Shown here one piece after another: positions 13,201-28,200 of a stretch of DNA of 64,000 bases. The position numbers and the translations under genes were made by a program. This DNA is from Alentia gelatinosa. Lineage: Eukaryota; Annelida; Polychaeta; Phyllodocida; Polynoidae. The notes beneath the pieces were generated by a model that was not told the DNA's origin, did not search any database, and worked only from the letters and a program-made list of their open reading frames with translations. The stretch spans positions 74,659,193 to 74,723,192 of the forward strand of contig OX465579.1 in the NCBI GenBank assembly GCA_950022655.1, read 5' to 3'. Numbering within the stretch: the stretch's first letter is position 1; each line of letters starts with the position of its first letter.

Positions 13201-16200
13201 TCGGAGGTCTTCTGGACTAAGTGCTGCTAGAGAAGTCACGGTTTCCTGAGGAAAAACAGCAGTATTTAGCAATGTCTCACTCATTATACAAATAATCTAT
13301 GCACGTGAACCTGCCTCAGAGACAACTTTGCCTTCTTTTAGCTGCTACTAACACTGTCCCAAAGCTCGATGGATTAAAACAGAAATCACTTGGTGACTTG
13401 GAAAAAGAGTAAACCTACCTGGTCTTCCTATAATAAACGGTGTTATTATGTTCCCAGTCAAAATACTGGGTTGGCCGCCTTGGGAAACCCGTCGCCTGTT
13501 CACAATAAGGTGCGCCACCTTGTTACCTCCGCTATTAGTCACTCAGTATACACTGTAGGCCTCGGCCTCTTACCGGGTAATAGAGGCGTGGCATACCTTT
13601 CGATCGAGTGCACCTTCAGGAAACTTTTTATCGCAATAATTATCTTCTTCCTTTCTCTTTTTGCATCGGTTGCAGAGATAGTCATTACCCTGTATATTAA
13701 AAAGCTATCTCATAAACTAATTGATGTTATGGCAGCAGGCACCTATTAATTCGAATTTTGATATAAAATTACAAGAGGCGATTCCTCTAAGGATTTTCTT
13801 CCAATATCTGGTCACTCTGCCCATCCCTTTCCTACCCTCGTGACTGTTATTAAGTGATGCAATATACAATATGAGCCCAGGGTATATACCGCACACATCC
13901 CTACTCGTATGGGCGTCGCCATTATCCCCCGACGCCGAATATGTGGCGTCCTCCTGTAGTTTGGCTCTGAATTGTCAGTGAACAGAATAGCATGGAGGTT
14001 GGCCCACAACTGGTTGTGGCGGGTCCTTCACGCTAGTGTTCAGTTCGGGAAATTATGTCATCTTAAGAGACTAACATTATGTCCTTCATCTTAAATATTC
14101 TAAAAAAAGCACTCCTAAAAATGAGACCCCCAATGGAGCATCTGAGAAATACACCATAGGTCCAACGAAGTAGTTGATGATAGAAGATACTTATGATATA
14201 ATATCTACATCCGTATTAATATTTCCCAGAATGGAAACGAACACAAGATAGATGTACAAAGGGAAGAGCTGCACTCACGCACCTCGGGGGACAAGTTGTT
14301 GCTGGTAAACTGGGAGTTCTGGAAAATGGCGAGTTGTTGCTCGAAGGCGGCCACCTGGTCGGTGAGCACGGCGGTGCGGCGGCGCTCGGCGATCAACTCC
14401 GTCTCACACTGGTGTCGCCGCTCCTGCTCCCGGCGAAACTGGAAGATCGCTGCCTCCTTGGCTTTCTGCAACATAGGCATGGAGAAGAATGTTTTACGGC
14501 GTTAATTTTGTTGGTGACACTTCTAGACTACTTCGTTGTTTGAACCTTTTCTTATGTTGTGGAACGAATCACTAGAAATGAAAAATATGTAACCGAAACT
14601 GTGCTCGATTGTAGCAGTAGGAACTATACCCACCTTTAGCGCGCTGCTCGTGGAAGTACTTGCCAAAAGAATAAAAACAACCACACCCCACCAGTCCATT
14701 ATAATGTCACCCGCAGCCCAGTATTAAACAAAGCTAGTTTCCATCAGGCCATGGTCTGCTATTAAATACAAGACTACTACCGGGTTTAAGGCACAAAGAC
14801 AGGCCCTGGTGCTCCAGGAGCACTGTACGAATTGGTCCCAAAAATCCCTCAAAACTGCGGAAAGTCTGTTACAATTTTTCCCACTGTTGAAAATTGAGAA
14901 ATTGACATAACACATGTACCAATTACAAGATTTTCGCAGAATGAAGTACATTCGCTACAAATAAGACAGAAGTAAAGCATATTACTAATTTCTTTTCCGC
15001 TCACTGGGTAATGTTCCACAGGACATGTAACCTCTAACCTGATTTAGAACCTGAATAATTGGAGTCACAGACAAACAATCCAAAAGAAAACCTCGCTGAA
15101 GCCTGTTAATATGTTCAATAGTAATTGAATAACAAGTAGACATACTGAATCAGTAAATACAATATATACTGCTACGAGAATATCTCACTGTCATGGGTAC
15201 ACTGGTCACCAGAGCAATCATTTGCTACTTATGTTTTGCCTGTCAAACATACTAATTTGAAAATCTAATGCTATCCGAAGTAAAGACTACAAACAAATTA
15301 TGTATTTTGTTGTTTTCTAGGTCTTAAAGTATCAAAACATGATATATACTCTTCATAGCTGGATTTTAGTTCCTACAGGTCAACCACTGTGTGGCGCCAC
15401 TGACCATGCAGTGTCGCGTCATAACACGGGAGCTGTGCTTCTTGTTCGTATAGTTCTTTGAGTGTATTGACAGCGAGTGGTAAGTGTATTGAGTGTATGT
15501 GGAAAGTGTGTGGAGAGTGAGTGGAGAGTGAAAGTAGAGAGTGGGGGAAACGAGTGGAGAGAGAGTGGAGAGTAAGATACGAGTTAGTGGTGAGTGCATT
15601 GAGTGTGTGGAAAGTGAGCACAGAGTGAGTGGTGAGTGAAAGCAGAGAGTGGATGATAGCGAGTGGAGAGTGGGGGAGAGTGAAATACGAGTTAGTGGTG
15701 AGTATTGAGAGTGTGTGAAAAGTGAACAGAGAGTGAGTGGTGAGTGAGATGCAAGTAAGTGGTGAGTGTATTGAGAGTGTGAGGAAAGTGAGTGGAGAGT
15801 GAAAGTAGAGAGTGTGAGTGGTGAGTGAGATGCAAGTAAGTGGTGAGTGTATTGAGAGTGTGTGGAGAGTGAGTGGAGAGTGAAAGTAGAGAGTGTGAGT
15901 GGTGAGTGAGATTCAAGTAAGTGGTGAGTGTATTGAGAGTGTGTGGAGAGTGAGTGGAGAGTGAAAGTAGAGAGTGTGAGTGGTGAGTGAGATGCAAGTA
16001 AGTGGTGAGTGTATTGAGAGTGTGAGGAAAGTGAGAGGAGATTGAATGTAGAGAGTGTGTGGAAGCGAGTGGAGAGTGAGTGGGGAGTGAGATACGAGAT
16101 TGTGGTGAGGGTAGTGAGTGTGTGGAAAGAGAGCCGACGGAGAGTGAGTGGTGAGTGAGATGCAAGTAAGTGTGTAGAGTGAGTGGAGAGTGAGTGAGAT

Positions 16201-19200
16201 ATGAGATAGTGGTGAGTGTATTGAGAGTGTATGGAAAGTGAGTGTAGAGTGTATTGAGAATAAATGGAGAGTGGCTCCACAAACGTCGAGTAGCTGTCGA
16301 CTGACCGCTTCCTCCTCGGTGCGTGCCTTGGCCATATGGAGCAGCTTGTCGTGCTCCTGTTGACACTGCGCGGGGCGGGCCTCAGCCACGCGCAGACGGC
16401 GCCGGGTATCCTCCAGGTGGACCTGGAGCTGCTGGACTTCCGTGGTGTGCAGCGACTCCAGGTCACGGGTCTGCTTCTCCCACCGCTCGTTCACCGCCGC
16501 CACCTGCCAACAACCGCAACAAGAAGCGATCAGAGGATATCGTCATCAAAGTGGCATTGTCCTCATAACAGTCACAAGGTGCTGCACAGACCCGATCACT
16601 GTTAGGCTGAAACGATCACTGATGGTCAAAGACCCATTTGGATATAGCTGTGCCATGCATAAAGAATCCTTCGCTGCAAATCTTTTAATATTTGGATATG
16701 TTTAGCATGACTATGTGAGAATTGGCGCTCAATATGTCTATGCAACGCGGAACAGTCACCGAACGGTTGCTCATACTTTAGACTAATTGCTCAGGTATGA
16801 TCATTCGACTATGAAACAGAAACGGTCAGTAATAACTGTCGTCACAATTATAAAGTACCTCCCAGAATATGTACACTTTCCAGTAAGCTTCTATGGCAGG
16901 TGGTAATGCTCATGTGATATCGCTCTCACAGTAATTGCATTATGGCATCACTTACTATACTAAGTAACTGACACAATAATTGGTGTATATTTTTGTCAGC
17001 TTGATTTTTCAACAGGCCAGAGTCACATCTCCATAGAAATGGTTTATATCATCCTTGTGTCATGGTTATGAACTAAACATCACGCAAAGCAGGCTTCCTG
17101 TAAATCAAGAAAAAGCGAATATTTGTTCAATATTATAAAGACAACTCCAATTATTGATTTAATGTTAGTTAATATTGAATTAGGCTGCCCTGACATCGCC
17201 CCGGAGTAAGACCACTGTAAAATCCCATGTTTGAGGTACTACAAGAGTACCACAAAAAAAATCTTCAAGTAGCCAATGGTGTGTCCAGTAAGCAGCAAAT
17301 TGACCTCGAGAGGCCACGTCCATATATTATACATGAAATCTAACACAATTATAAACTTGCAGTAATATATTCAACCTCATACATCTTATGCATAACTTAT
17401 TTTTCTTCGGCAGAAGTGTAGATTCACACAGTGTTAGCACGACATGGTCCGAAACCGTCAATCCTATTGCTTACCTAAAGCTAACCCTTTCCTCGACTAC
17501 AGTAAAAAAGCTTACTGGTGAGTAAGACTACTACTACAGTTTGTGCTCTCCAAGGAGAGCCCTACCTTTAATGTTCTATTGATGTTGAACCAACTATATG
17601 CATGGTAGATTGTACTACGACGCTGGTTCCTGGTGTTTGCTATGCATCTAAATTGGTTTCTATGGGAATTGCCTCTTGGTTTCAGGGAGTTTATTCTGTT
17701 GACAGTTTGTCAGGGAAAACCCTGAAGATCATGGAAGTAAAAATGCACACTTTTAAATTGATCTAACATATCATCCCACTACAAATGATGTTGTTTGTCA
17801 CAAGACTTCAGAATATTCTTCACATCCCTGAAATTTTTGTTCCTCTCCTCACCAGTAGCATCGTGAAACTCACGGTCACTTACGTCAGCCACGTCCGGAA
17901 AATTAGTTCTCCACCAGAAAGTATGTTAAAGTATGGTTTAGATATTTTCTTCACACTGCTTGCGATTTGTCTTTTGTCCGAACTTCGTTGTCTAAGTATG
18001 TTAGAATATCTGGGAGAACCCTTTTCAATATTTCTTACCTGGACCAAATAAATGATCACTGAAGAAATCACGACTTTTAACAAAGTTTGGGAGTTATGAT
18101 CAATATTATATTTATCATGGGGTTCAACAATGACCATATCCCCTAGGACTTAAGTGGTGAAAATACAAACACAAATGCATTGTACAATCCTGACAATTCA
18201 AACAACAAAAACAGTTCACATACGATCAAACGATAAACAGATGCCGCGACTACAAACAAATTGGCTAGGTGTGCATTAGGGTACTCGCGATGAAGTAGGT
18301 TGGTACTTAGTCACACAACGAGGTAGAGCATCATCGAGAGCCCCAGGCAGTTAGTGCTATAATAGTTTAGTTAACAGCGCAGTCCTTTGACTGTCCTGTC
18401 CTTGCCAAATTGTTGCTGCAGGTCAAGATTGCGCTGTGCTCTCCTTGTCATCAGCTCTAACTTCAGTTCTAACTCCTATCTCTGAGTGCCTTTAGGCTTA
18501 TTCAACTGCCTTTTTTCATCAATACCCTATATCTCTTACCATCGCCCAATCATTACTGACCAAGTCAGATGGTCAGTCAGGACACCCCCATATCCGGCAA
18601 GCCCTCCATGCTGGAAGTACCCTACCTATTCATCTCCAATCTTAAAAATGATAATACACATATTTACTATATACCTACTGCCGTAAGTGACATAATTACT
18701 ACACGCTGCTCTCTAACATGTACTGCACGGCTGTGCAGTAAATCACGGTTCGTTCTCCAGCGTAAAATGAGATGAGAGAGCAACCACTATGTTTTCTTGC
18801 TGACGGTTTCCGGCCGTTTCCGGCTAGTTTCCAAGCGACAAAAAGTGTTGCTATGCTGGTTGCTACGCGCGTTGCTATGCGGTAACGTCACAGCCGCATT
18901 CCACGGTCAAAGCGAAAGCTAAGGTTCAGGTTGACCCTTCTGTGCCCAAATTTGACTAAAAATGGCTCTTACAACTTAATTAAGGTAAATATATTAATGT
19001 TTTTGAGGTATATAGTAAAGATAAAACGTTGTGCCTGTAAACGTACAAATTTCGATCCTCACTCTGGCCCATGGAACGTTTACAACTCGGTGTAAACTCC
19101 TCGTTATAAACGTCCCAGGGCCAGAGTTCGGATCGAAATTTGTACGTTTACAGGAACATCGTTTTATTACTTTACATGTTACAAACTAGATTCATATGGT

Positions 19201-22200
19201 TCCATACACTTTACCACCAGTCCCAGATCTGGCCAGACAAAATCTATAGGATATCCTTGTAGGCCGAGAACAATATTTCACATATAATATGGGGTTGACA
19301 TACATGTTTTATTAACGCTTTTAGATGCTGAGGACAATAATTCTGTGTTCTATTGAAATCCCTGATTTCAGGGATTTCCCTGATTTCTGACATCCCTGTT
19401 TGTCCATCACCATGGCATCGTCATGACTCACTCACTATAATACAACCACACGTCAGTCACTCATTCATTAGTTTTCACAACTGAAACATCTATTTCACTT
19501 CCTATTCAATGACCCGTTTTATTACATTATCATTAAATAAGGCTGACCCTTAACCCATATTACTTACCTATCATGCTTTCATTTGAAGAGCAGTGCCCCC
19601 AGTGCGATTTCGGAACCGGAGGTTTTTTTCCTTCAGACAGTCACTTCTTCATTAGGTGTGTTCGAAAAAGACTGACAGTTTGGGCGACCAATACAGCGAT
19701 CATGACAGTAAAGCTTTCCACAGACCTGATCACAAGTGGGTTGTTATGATCACTGTAGGTCCAAGACCCATTCAAAAACAAAAACATGTCTTACATGTAT
19801 ATTGCTCAACACAAAATTATGAAATTTGGGATTTAAAAATAACCGACGTGGATAGTAGGACAGTCCTTTCCCTTCATTTCTATATTAATTCACCGGTCCC
19901 TGGATATGCTCACTAGAGATTTCCCATCTCCTTATACATACGACAATGACTGATAACTGTATCTTCCCAAGAGGATAGGGTTCCTGATGGCTGGAAGAGC
20001 GGACCGCAATCAATGGGTGATGACGAATAGGAAACTGGCCAATCATCTTGTAACAATGAGGGGATTGGTCGTGTCCAACAACTAACACACACATCCTCCC
20101 CTTACCCCTACATGGGTTGGGCCGCTTTTATCTGCCTCGACCCAAGATCCAATGACAGGGGGCCACAGGGAGGGAATGACGCATAGAAACACCACGAAGA
20201 TTATCTTCCACTGTCACGTTACCATGGCAACTGGGAAAACCAGCGCACTACAGCTTAGTCACATTGTCCCCGCCACCTTTGTCGACATGGTTGGAACATA
20301 TCCAGTCAGAAAGGTTTCCCGCTCTTTTTGGGGGATATTACAGCGTTGGCATCGTTACTTGATGGTTGCTATGGCAATGGGGAAATAGAGCACTCGCAGA
20401 CGACATGGGTTTTCCCCAATCTCCTGCTGCCGCCAACCCATGGTCGATGTACTAACCTACGTGAATGACTTCACAAATCAGTTATTTATAGACGATGAAT
20501 GCAGACGATGATTATCCGACAAGTGTGGTTGTGGTATTTGCTGACTGATTTTAGCTGTTCTCATTCAATCCAAATTGACTCCGCCAGTTGTAAAAATAGT
20601 GCATCCATAAAAGCAGAGTCAGTCGGACTGCTATGTTTAGTAACGCTGCTATCATCAACTATATAAAAAACAGTAAAATCCCTTTCAAATCTGTGTGGGC
20701 TAAACTGGAGGGAGACTCGATATTGTAGCTTCTATCAGATGAAGTCAGCTTTCATAAACTACAAATACACCACGGCCTTCGGTTATCAATTCCTTCCAAA
20801 GCCTCGGGTGAAAAACTCCGGTTTTAATAGAAAAAATTATGTTCATTGCTTGACCCGTGTAAATATATGGTCATCATTCACACCAACCAAAAAAGTCTGC
20901 TTCACGGACTAGAAGACTTTGAGCGCTGAAACATTTTATTTCAAGAGACACATTTTTTTTTTAATTTTTTTTTTTTATTATTTTTTTTTTTTTAAAAGGT
21001 TTTTATTTAGACTGGAGTGGAGCCGTAGGTGGTTTTAACTGCCTCCTATCTTCCCGGCGCTCCAGTTTCAGAGTTCCTCTGCCTGTTCATGTCTACAGGG
21101 TAGACTTACAATCAGCTTACAATCTCAAAGCACTGTCCATATAATTAGTGTGTTAATCATACAAGAGGAGCATTAAGATGAAATAGGATCAGTCATCAAC
21201 ATATAACCCAGAGAAGTCTGAAGTAAGAGAGGGATTTGTTAGAGACATCATATCCATATCACCGGAAGTCATGTATCAGGATCTGGTCATGGGTATGTAC
21301 CAGTTGCCTATCAATCGCAGATGGCTGAGGAACATTGATTTGCAACATAAAGACTGGATTTTATGCTGTTTTATTCAGGGATAGACTGAGTTTATCAAAT
21401 GCTGACGATGAGTCATTGTAGCTCTGTAGAATTAGCAGACCATGAATGAGGCGTACGCTTTTCATGTATTCGTGCTTTACCATTGCGCTACATCCCTCCA
21501 CTGAGAGATAAGTTGTGTTGTTACCAAAAGGAATATGATCAGAATGAAGGTAATATCTATGGTCACTAGGTCATGAATCTTAACGCCAGGCGCTACGCAT
21601 CCAATAGAGTTTCACAGGAGAAATCACTGTTTACACTATACCTGAACACATGGTTAGTATAGGAAGATCGAGCTACCGCAGCACACTGGCGATTCTGCTC
21701 GCATTATTTATAGATCAATCGCTTTCTCAGCAACGCGGCCAGGATACCAAAGGTTGAAGGTGTGATATTACCTTACCGGAGGTTTCTCCAGTTCGTTGAG
21801 ATGTGTTGTAACATCCCTGACTGTTTTAGGGGTCTCAAAGAGGAATGCTTTGCGGTGCACAGAACTCAACAATATAACAACCAAAAATATCCATATGACT
21901 ACTGTACCACAAACCAAAATTAAAGCCTAATAGGGCTTTTACGACATGATCATGAATGGGGAGAAAATAGACAAGATCATGAAGATAGAGTGGGTGGCTA
22001 TCCCCAATATTCCTCATATTAGCAATCATAACACCTGGCACCTAATTTAGGCCTATAAGACAGCGACACGCCCATTCTTCCCAATCACACCTTTGCCCGA
22101 CAGACCCATCGGGTCGGTCAGAATCGGTAAACTTTGTCGCTTGTACGCAATTCACATTACCTGATTATAATCGGGCCGGGTATTAACAGCATGGGGGTAA

Positions 22201-25200
22201 TGACCGACTCTGTCCGACTTTAAGATTGTTGCTATTCACACTTCACAAACTGTTCCCGACTCTGAGTAAGCTACTTCAATAGTAATGGTCTGTATGTCCC
22301 TTTCCTATATATAAGTACTATACATCGCTTTGCAGGGGAGACTGAGGTGATTAGAGGTCTGAAAACAGTTTTGCGATATCTTAAATAGAACAGAAGTTAG
22401 CAAAGTTTAAAATATTTCTATGAATACACACCACCGGCCCGTGGCTCACCCCAGCTCGGCTCCCGGCAGATCTCTTTTATCTCACTCGGGTCGCTGTACA
22501 AAGCCATTAGTGGAAAGAGGTGATCAGTAAGCACTGGTCACTGGTAGGGCAGCGAAATTATTGTTCCCGATTATTATCGCCAATCGGATCTGTGAGAATC
22601 GGTGGAAGATGCACAAACATGAAAATACCAATCATTAAGTTAAACACTTACCTCATCCGCTGTCTTTGGATTCTGTACATGAACCCAGTCCTGAGAGGTA
22701 GCTCCTTTAGGAGAAGATTGACGTTTCTGGAACTCGATAATCCTCTGTTGAAGTTCTATATTCTCTTTCCTGACAATTAGAAAGACACTTGTATTTTGAA
22801 AGATTACCTTTAACTGTACCATTAGTGTTGTATGTCAACATGCATAGACACACTTGTTACCACCAGTAAAAAGGGCGTGGACTATTTCTATCCTAAACTA
22901 CAAATTCACCAATTCACTTTTGGTCAGAAACAATATGTAACCTTTAACAATAATGAATTAGAAGGAAACCCACGAGATGAGAATAACTTGGTCCGTACTC
23001 CACCGAGTTTGACTGCGGAGTAATCCACGAAGCGAATCTGAGTGAATTACATAGCGGTCAAACGAGGTGGAGTACAGACCAAGTTATTCTCATCGAGTGG
23101 GTTTCTGATTTTATCTCAACCCGTATAACATCATTTATTGCTGGAATAACTCGCCAAATTAGCCATTGAGTATTAGGTACGATACTTTCACGGCCGTGGA
23201 GTACGAGTTCCTAACGTTAAGCCTATGGAGAAAAATATGCTAGGAAGCAGGTGGTGTGACTTTTCGAGACTTTCTTTATTGGTTCCATTTTGGTTTACAG
23301 AGATTCCATCAGAAGTACAGATATAAACAATAAAGAAGGGCTAGCTGTGCCTGTCGTCTCATTATTCTCAATTAGCACCTTTCGTCAGCCAATTACAGTT
23401 CATGTATGCTCGAGTACCGTTTCATATATTGGGCATCAATAGACACAGATCAGTGTGGGATGCTCTCCAGCATCAGGGTGACTGGCAGTGTGATTACTGT
23501 GTCGGCAGGTGATGTTACAGGTGGTATGACTGGTGGTGTGATAACTGTTACAACAGGTGGTGTGACTGGTGAGATAAGTGGTAGTATGATGAGTGGTGTG
23601 ACTAATGTTAGGACTGGAGATAACAACTTGTGGTATGATTGGTGTTATAACCAACTGTATGACTGGTGGTATGACTTGTTGTAAAGGCTCATATGACAAA
23701 GGTATTTCCTCCACTAAATAGTAACGCTATGACACTCACCTCAGGTGTCGAATGCTCTCCTCGCGAGCCCGGATGGTAGCCTCTAGCTTGTTCTTAAGCT
23801 GCTCGTTCTCAGGGCGTAGGTCATTGATCATACCCTGAATACAGAGCGGCTCGTTATTACAATCATCTACCCAATTACTTAGTCCTTCTATCAATTCTAA
23901 CGGTTAGGATTAAAAATATCATGCATGAAGGTAAAAGTCTTTCACCTGCATCGATTTAAGGGGAGGCCTTTGTCTAGTCCTTCCAAAATACAGATTAAAA
24001 AAAGAAAGCAAACAAATGAAATAACCATTATCCCTCCTCTAACATTTTCAGCCATAGACTCAACAAAGTGTACCACTGTGTGTGACACTGTGTCTTCTTG
24101 CATGTCACCTGCATGACATTCAAATCATTCGTGATATCACAAAATATTAGCCAATTGGTCTAATAGTCGCAACCCGATTTTCCAACCATCAACGATCAAG
24201 ATGTGTGAGCTGTTATGCTTTGGGGCACCATAAATAGATACCAATTGCTTGAATGTTTTTTTGTTTTTTTTTATACCGTGATGTCATTCAGTCAACAACA
24301 GGCGTCACGTCACGCCGTGTTCGGTTGTCAACATCGCTAGCGAGTGGTCTGACAATAAATAACGCGAGCAGACGACTGCTCCGTCAGTTTGATGCAGTAG
24401 CTCGAACAAGTGACACCTTAGCCACGTCCTAAAGATTGCTTGAATGTTCATTATATTTTAATCATTACCTAACTCAAAGTCTGTTCATCGGTTAACCTTA
24501 TTAGTTTACTCTTACACTTGAAAATAAACGAAAAACCTTGAGAGCATTGAGAAGTATTTTTTTTATCAATAAGTAGACCGAATAACCCACAGTTTCCTCT
24601 ATCATTTAACAATTGGCATAGTGACAACATGCATTTGATAAGATGACGAGATGGCAAACCACAAAATCTCGTCTTGTATTTCAATGGCATTATTTATTAA
24701 ATTGACGGGGTGAGATAAATTCTGAACGCCACTCGAATATTCTCTTGTGGATTTATGCCACTTATTGGGTAAAGGGAAAAGGAACTACGATGCAGAATTG
24801 CACATATCGGAGTGTGTCGGAAGATCTGTATCATAATGCGCTTTTGCATAGGCGGGCATCATAGTTGTGTTTGATGGTAAAAAAAATCGTGACCACGGAA
24901 CCGAGACACCTTACGGTGAAACCAGTCTACCGACACAAATTCCAGGCTGAAATTTATCCCCCCCCCCCGTGTGAAACAATATGATTTTCGATCGTCCAAA
25001 ATTATATACAAATAACAAATGTGAAGTTCTTTGCATGAGCCCTGAAAGTAGGATATAGTTAAATATATAGGCAATTACCATACATCTTCAATTAATCATA
25101 TATATATATGAATTGAAATAGGCATTTAAAGAAATTATGAAGCCATTTCTCTAAGGCTGATAGTGATATACAATAAGCCTTTGTGAGAATAAAGCTCTTC

Positions 25201-28200
25201 CTGTGTATTGCGTTTTTGGGGGTTGCATAGCATAAACATAGTATTGACCGCCCTCGATGTATTACATTACACAGAAACAAACTACGATTTTCAAACAAGT
25301 TTGAAAACCGAAGTGTATCGTTTGTGTCAGTGGCGCATTGCGAATGTATCGTGGTGTATCGGTGTGCATCGTAGGGTACATGGTCCAAATGTGATCCACT
25401 GCTACGATGCAAGCTGACTTACTGAAGCGGCTTAGGATGCACTAAGATATGAGCAAACTGCAAATATCACAGTAGGCGGACATCTCCCTTTACGCTAACA
25501 ATTTTCACCTGGCTTGGCTTTGTAAAAGATAACTACTTGAACCCAATGTGTGGCATAATTTAGGCACTTACATAACTCCCGTTCATGGCTCTGCCGCTCA
25601 TAGTGTGATTAACCCTTTGAGGGACACTTTTTACCTCACCTATCTTCTGAAGCTATTTATTGGAATATCAAGACAATTAGGGTGTCATATTAACGGGCTT
25701 GATGAGATCTATCACATGCATATAAGTTATCAATTATTGGTTGAGAAAAAAATAAGGGGCTTGGTCAAGTGAAATTAAAGCCCAACTTTAGAGGCATTTT
25801 ATGATATGAAGATTAAGTTGCTCATAAAAATAACTAGTTTGCACATGTTCTATGGTTAAAAATGGTATAGAATATGCCTTAACATTTCCATTTAGACATG
25901 GACCACTATGTTTTATAAGCAACCCCAACATCCTCACATATACCATATACCAACTTTGACCTTTGACATTAAAATGACCTTGACTTTGGAAAAGGTCATC
26001 TCATGCATGGTTATATCCGCCTTGTGATGACCTTCAATCCACTTTTTAAATCATATTTCTAACTTCAATAGTTCATGAGAAATAGGCATTTTAAGTAATT
26101 AAATGACTCTTGATACCATTTTGGTGGATCACAAAATTTGGATCACAATTAAACTCTCAACTATGGCTAATTGTGGCCAAATGATAGGCATAAATTGGCA
26201 TAAAGACTTCATTAAAAAAGCAAAATCAATCATTTTTGCAAGATCTTTCCATAGATCACTAGCTAGAGTGCATAGAACCAAGTCTTAAAAATTAGGTAAG
26301 TGCCTACATAATTCACAGCAGAAACATCCTCGTGCCATTCCTTCAGGAGAACCTGTTTCAGTGAAATTACGATGACAGAAATATGATCCTAAGTAAAATA
26401 TTAATTACATATAAGATAATGTTATCAATATTTTGGACGGAGACAGCCAAGAACACAACTAACACTATGCCTGACGATGTGGTTGAACAAAAAAATATTC
26501 GATAATGTTATCAATGAAACCATGGCAAAAGACACTGAATACATGGTGGGGAGCTCACCTGTTTGAATCGGAGCTCCTTCTCAACCTTCAGCACATCGAT
26601 GGCAAGGCGGGCGAGCGCGTCTGACAGTTCCGACGGCGAGTTGAGGCCCACGTTCTGGGTGAGTGCCTGCGAGATTTGTCTCACCTGATTAACCAGCGCA
26701 CCTTGAAGCCCGGCCGACTCCTCGGGCGAGATGAGCACGATAGAATCGGAGAGCTGAGACATGAAGAACAGAGCTGCTGACAGGCTGAGATTTATATGTA
26801 TGTTCATTGAATTCTTTAACAATACTCTAGTGTTGGTTTTCCCCATAGTAAGCAAGATAAGAATCGAGAGGTCACCCTGTCTTTCACATACATGCTCTCC
26901 CGTGTCACAGGCGATGGGAATAATTTCTGTGGCAACAACTTTGATATCTCTTGAAAATTGTAGATTACCCACCCCACTGGTAAACGCGAAGGGAAAAGAG
27001 TGTGATTATTTTTATTTTTGTTGTTGTTGTTGAAACTTTTATTTCGGGAATTGTTATTTTACAATAACGTCCCCGGAATCAGCATGTGGTGCCGTTCTTC
27101 CTTCCAGGCCCTACCACAAATATCTTAAGCTTGTTGACAAAACATATACTACATACAATCTTCGGGACATTCAGTGTTTGACTTACAGACATTACTCTCA
27201 GGTGGGTTGAGTTGAGTTGATATGGTGACAATAATTGGACCAACTTAACACATATGATTATACTAATTTTCTATATGTAAAATGTCGATTGGACAGTATC
27301 AGGTTAGTTGGTGTCACACAAATATAATATGAACCATATATGCACCACTGGTTTTTAAATCAAGGTTTAGATTTTGGATTATTTATGTTTGGTTTCGAAC
27401 AGCTCCCATCAAGAGGGCATAACGGGAGAAGGTAGAAGTGCCTACTTGACCATGATACTGTAGTCTCTAAGATGATGAAATATTTACTGGCTTTCTCCAT
27501 ATGATATGATTATGGTACCTATCTATTTAATCCTTTTAATTTCTGAAGGGGTATCCCATCTTGCCCCAACATTTATTTGAGGACAGCCAAGATTCAAACA
27601 ACGTAAATGTTCATCAATTCAGTACTGATTGGGCCACAGACCTATATACGGTCATTCAAGTCCGTAATTGGGCAAAGGTGGATAGTAAATACGTAGATAA
27701 CTGCCATGATGTGAGACAGGAATTTCCCACATTCCAACACAACTAGCCCTGCGTATACATTTAGCTCTGCTGAGAAAAGCCTATCCTATGTTTGTTTACC
27801 CGATATATTTATGTAAATGCAAGACCTCAACGATCGATAAATGACTTTGAATTATAGAACAGATCTATAATTCATATGAGTACTGCTGATAGTAGAGTAC
27901 ATGTAATACATAGATCAATCAAACACAATGCAATAAATCCAGTGTATATACTCTTTATCTTTTTATATCCGTCCACAACTTCCAGCCAATTCGTATTTAC
28001 TTGGTAGAATAGATAAAGGCAGAACACATGTGGCACAGCCACGTGATTCAGAGTCAATGAGCTGTTCAGCACTGTAAGAAGATCTGTTTATTTATTATCC
28101 ATCATATAAAGTCGCTATTGAAAATGCCCACTACCCATTATGTAAAACCTGTCAGATATCGTATCCATTGTATATGGATTTCAAATCCATTGCATACAGC

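Noticed and set aside
15366..16466. Minus-strand ORF of 366 codons, Ser/Thr/His/Leu-rich
   Set aside because: It is the translation of a minisatellite with no stops in any minus frame; only 16306-16503 in another frame is a real exon.
17785..18051. Plus-strand ORF with hydrophobic stretches
   Set aside because: It lies in an AT-rich intron; no domain, splice or codon signal supports it.
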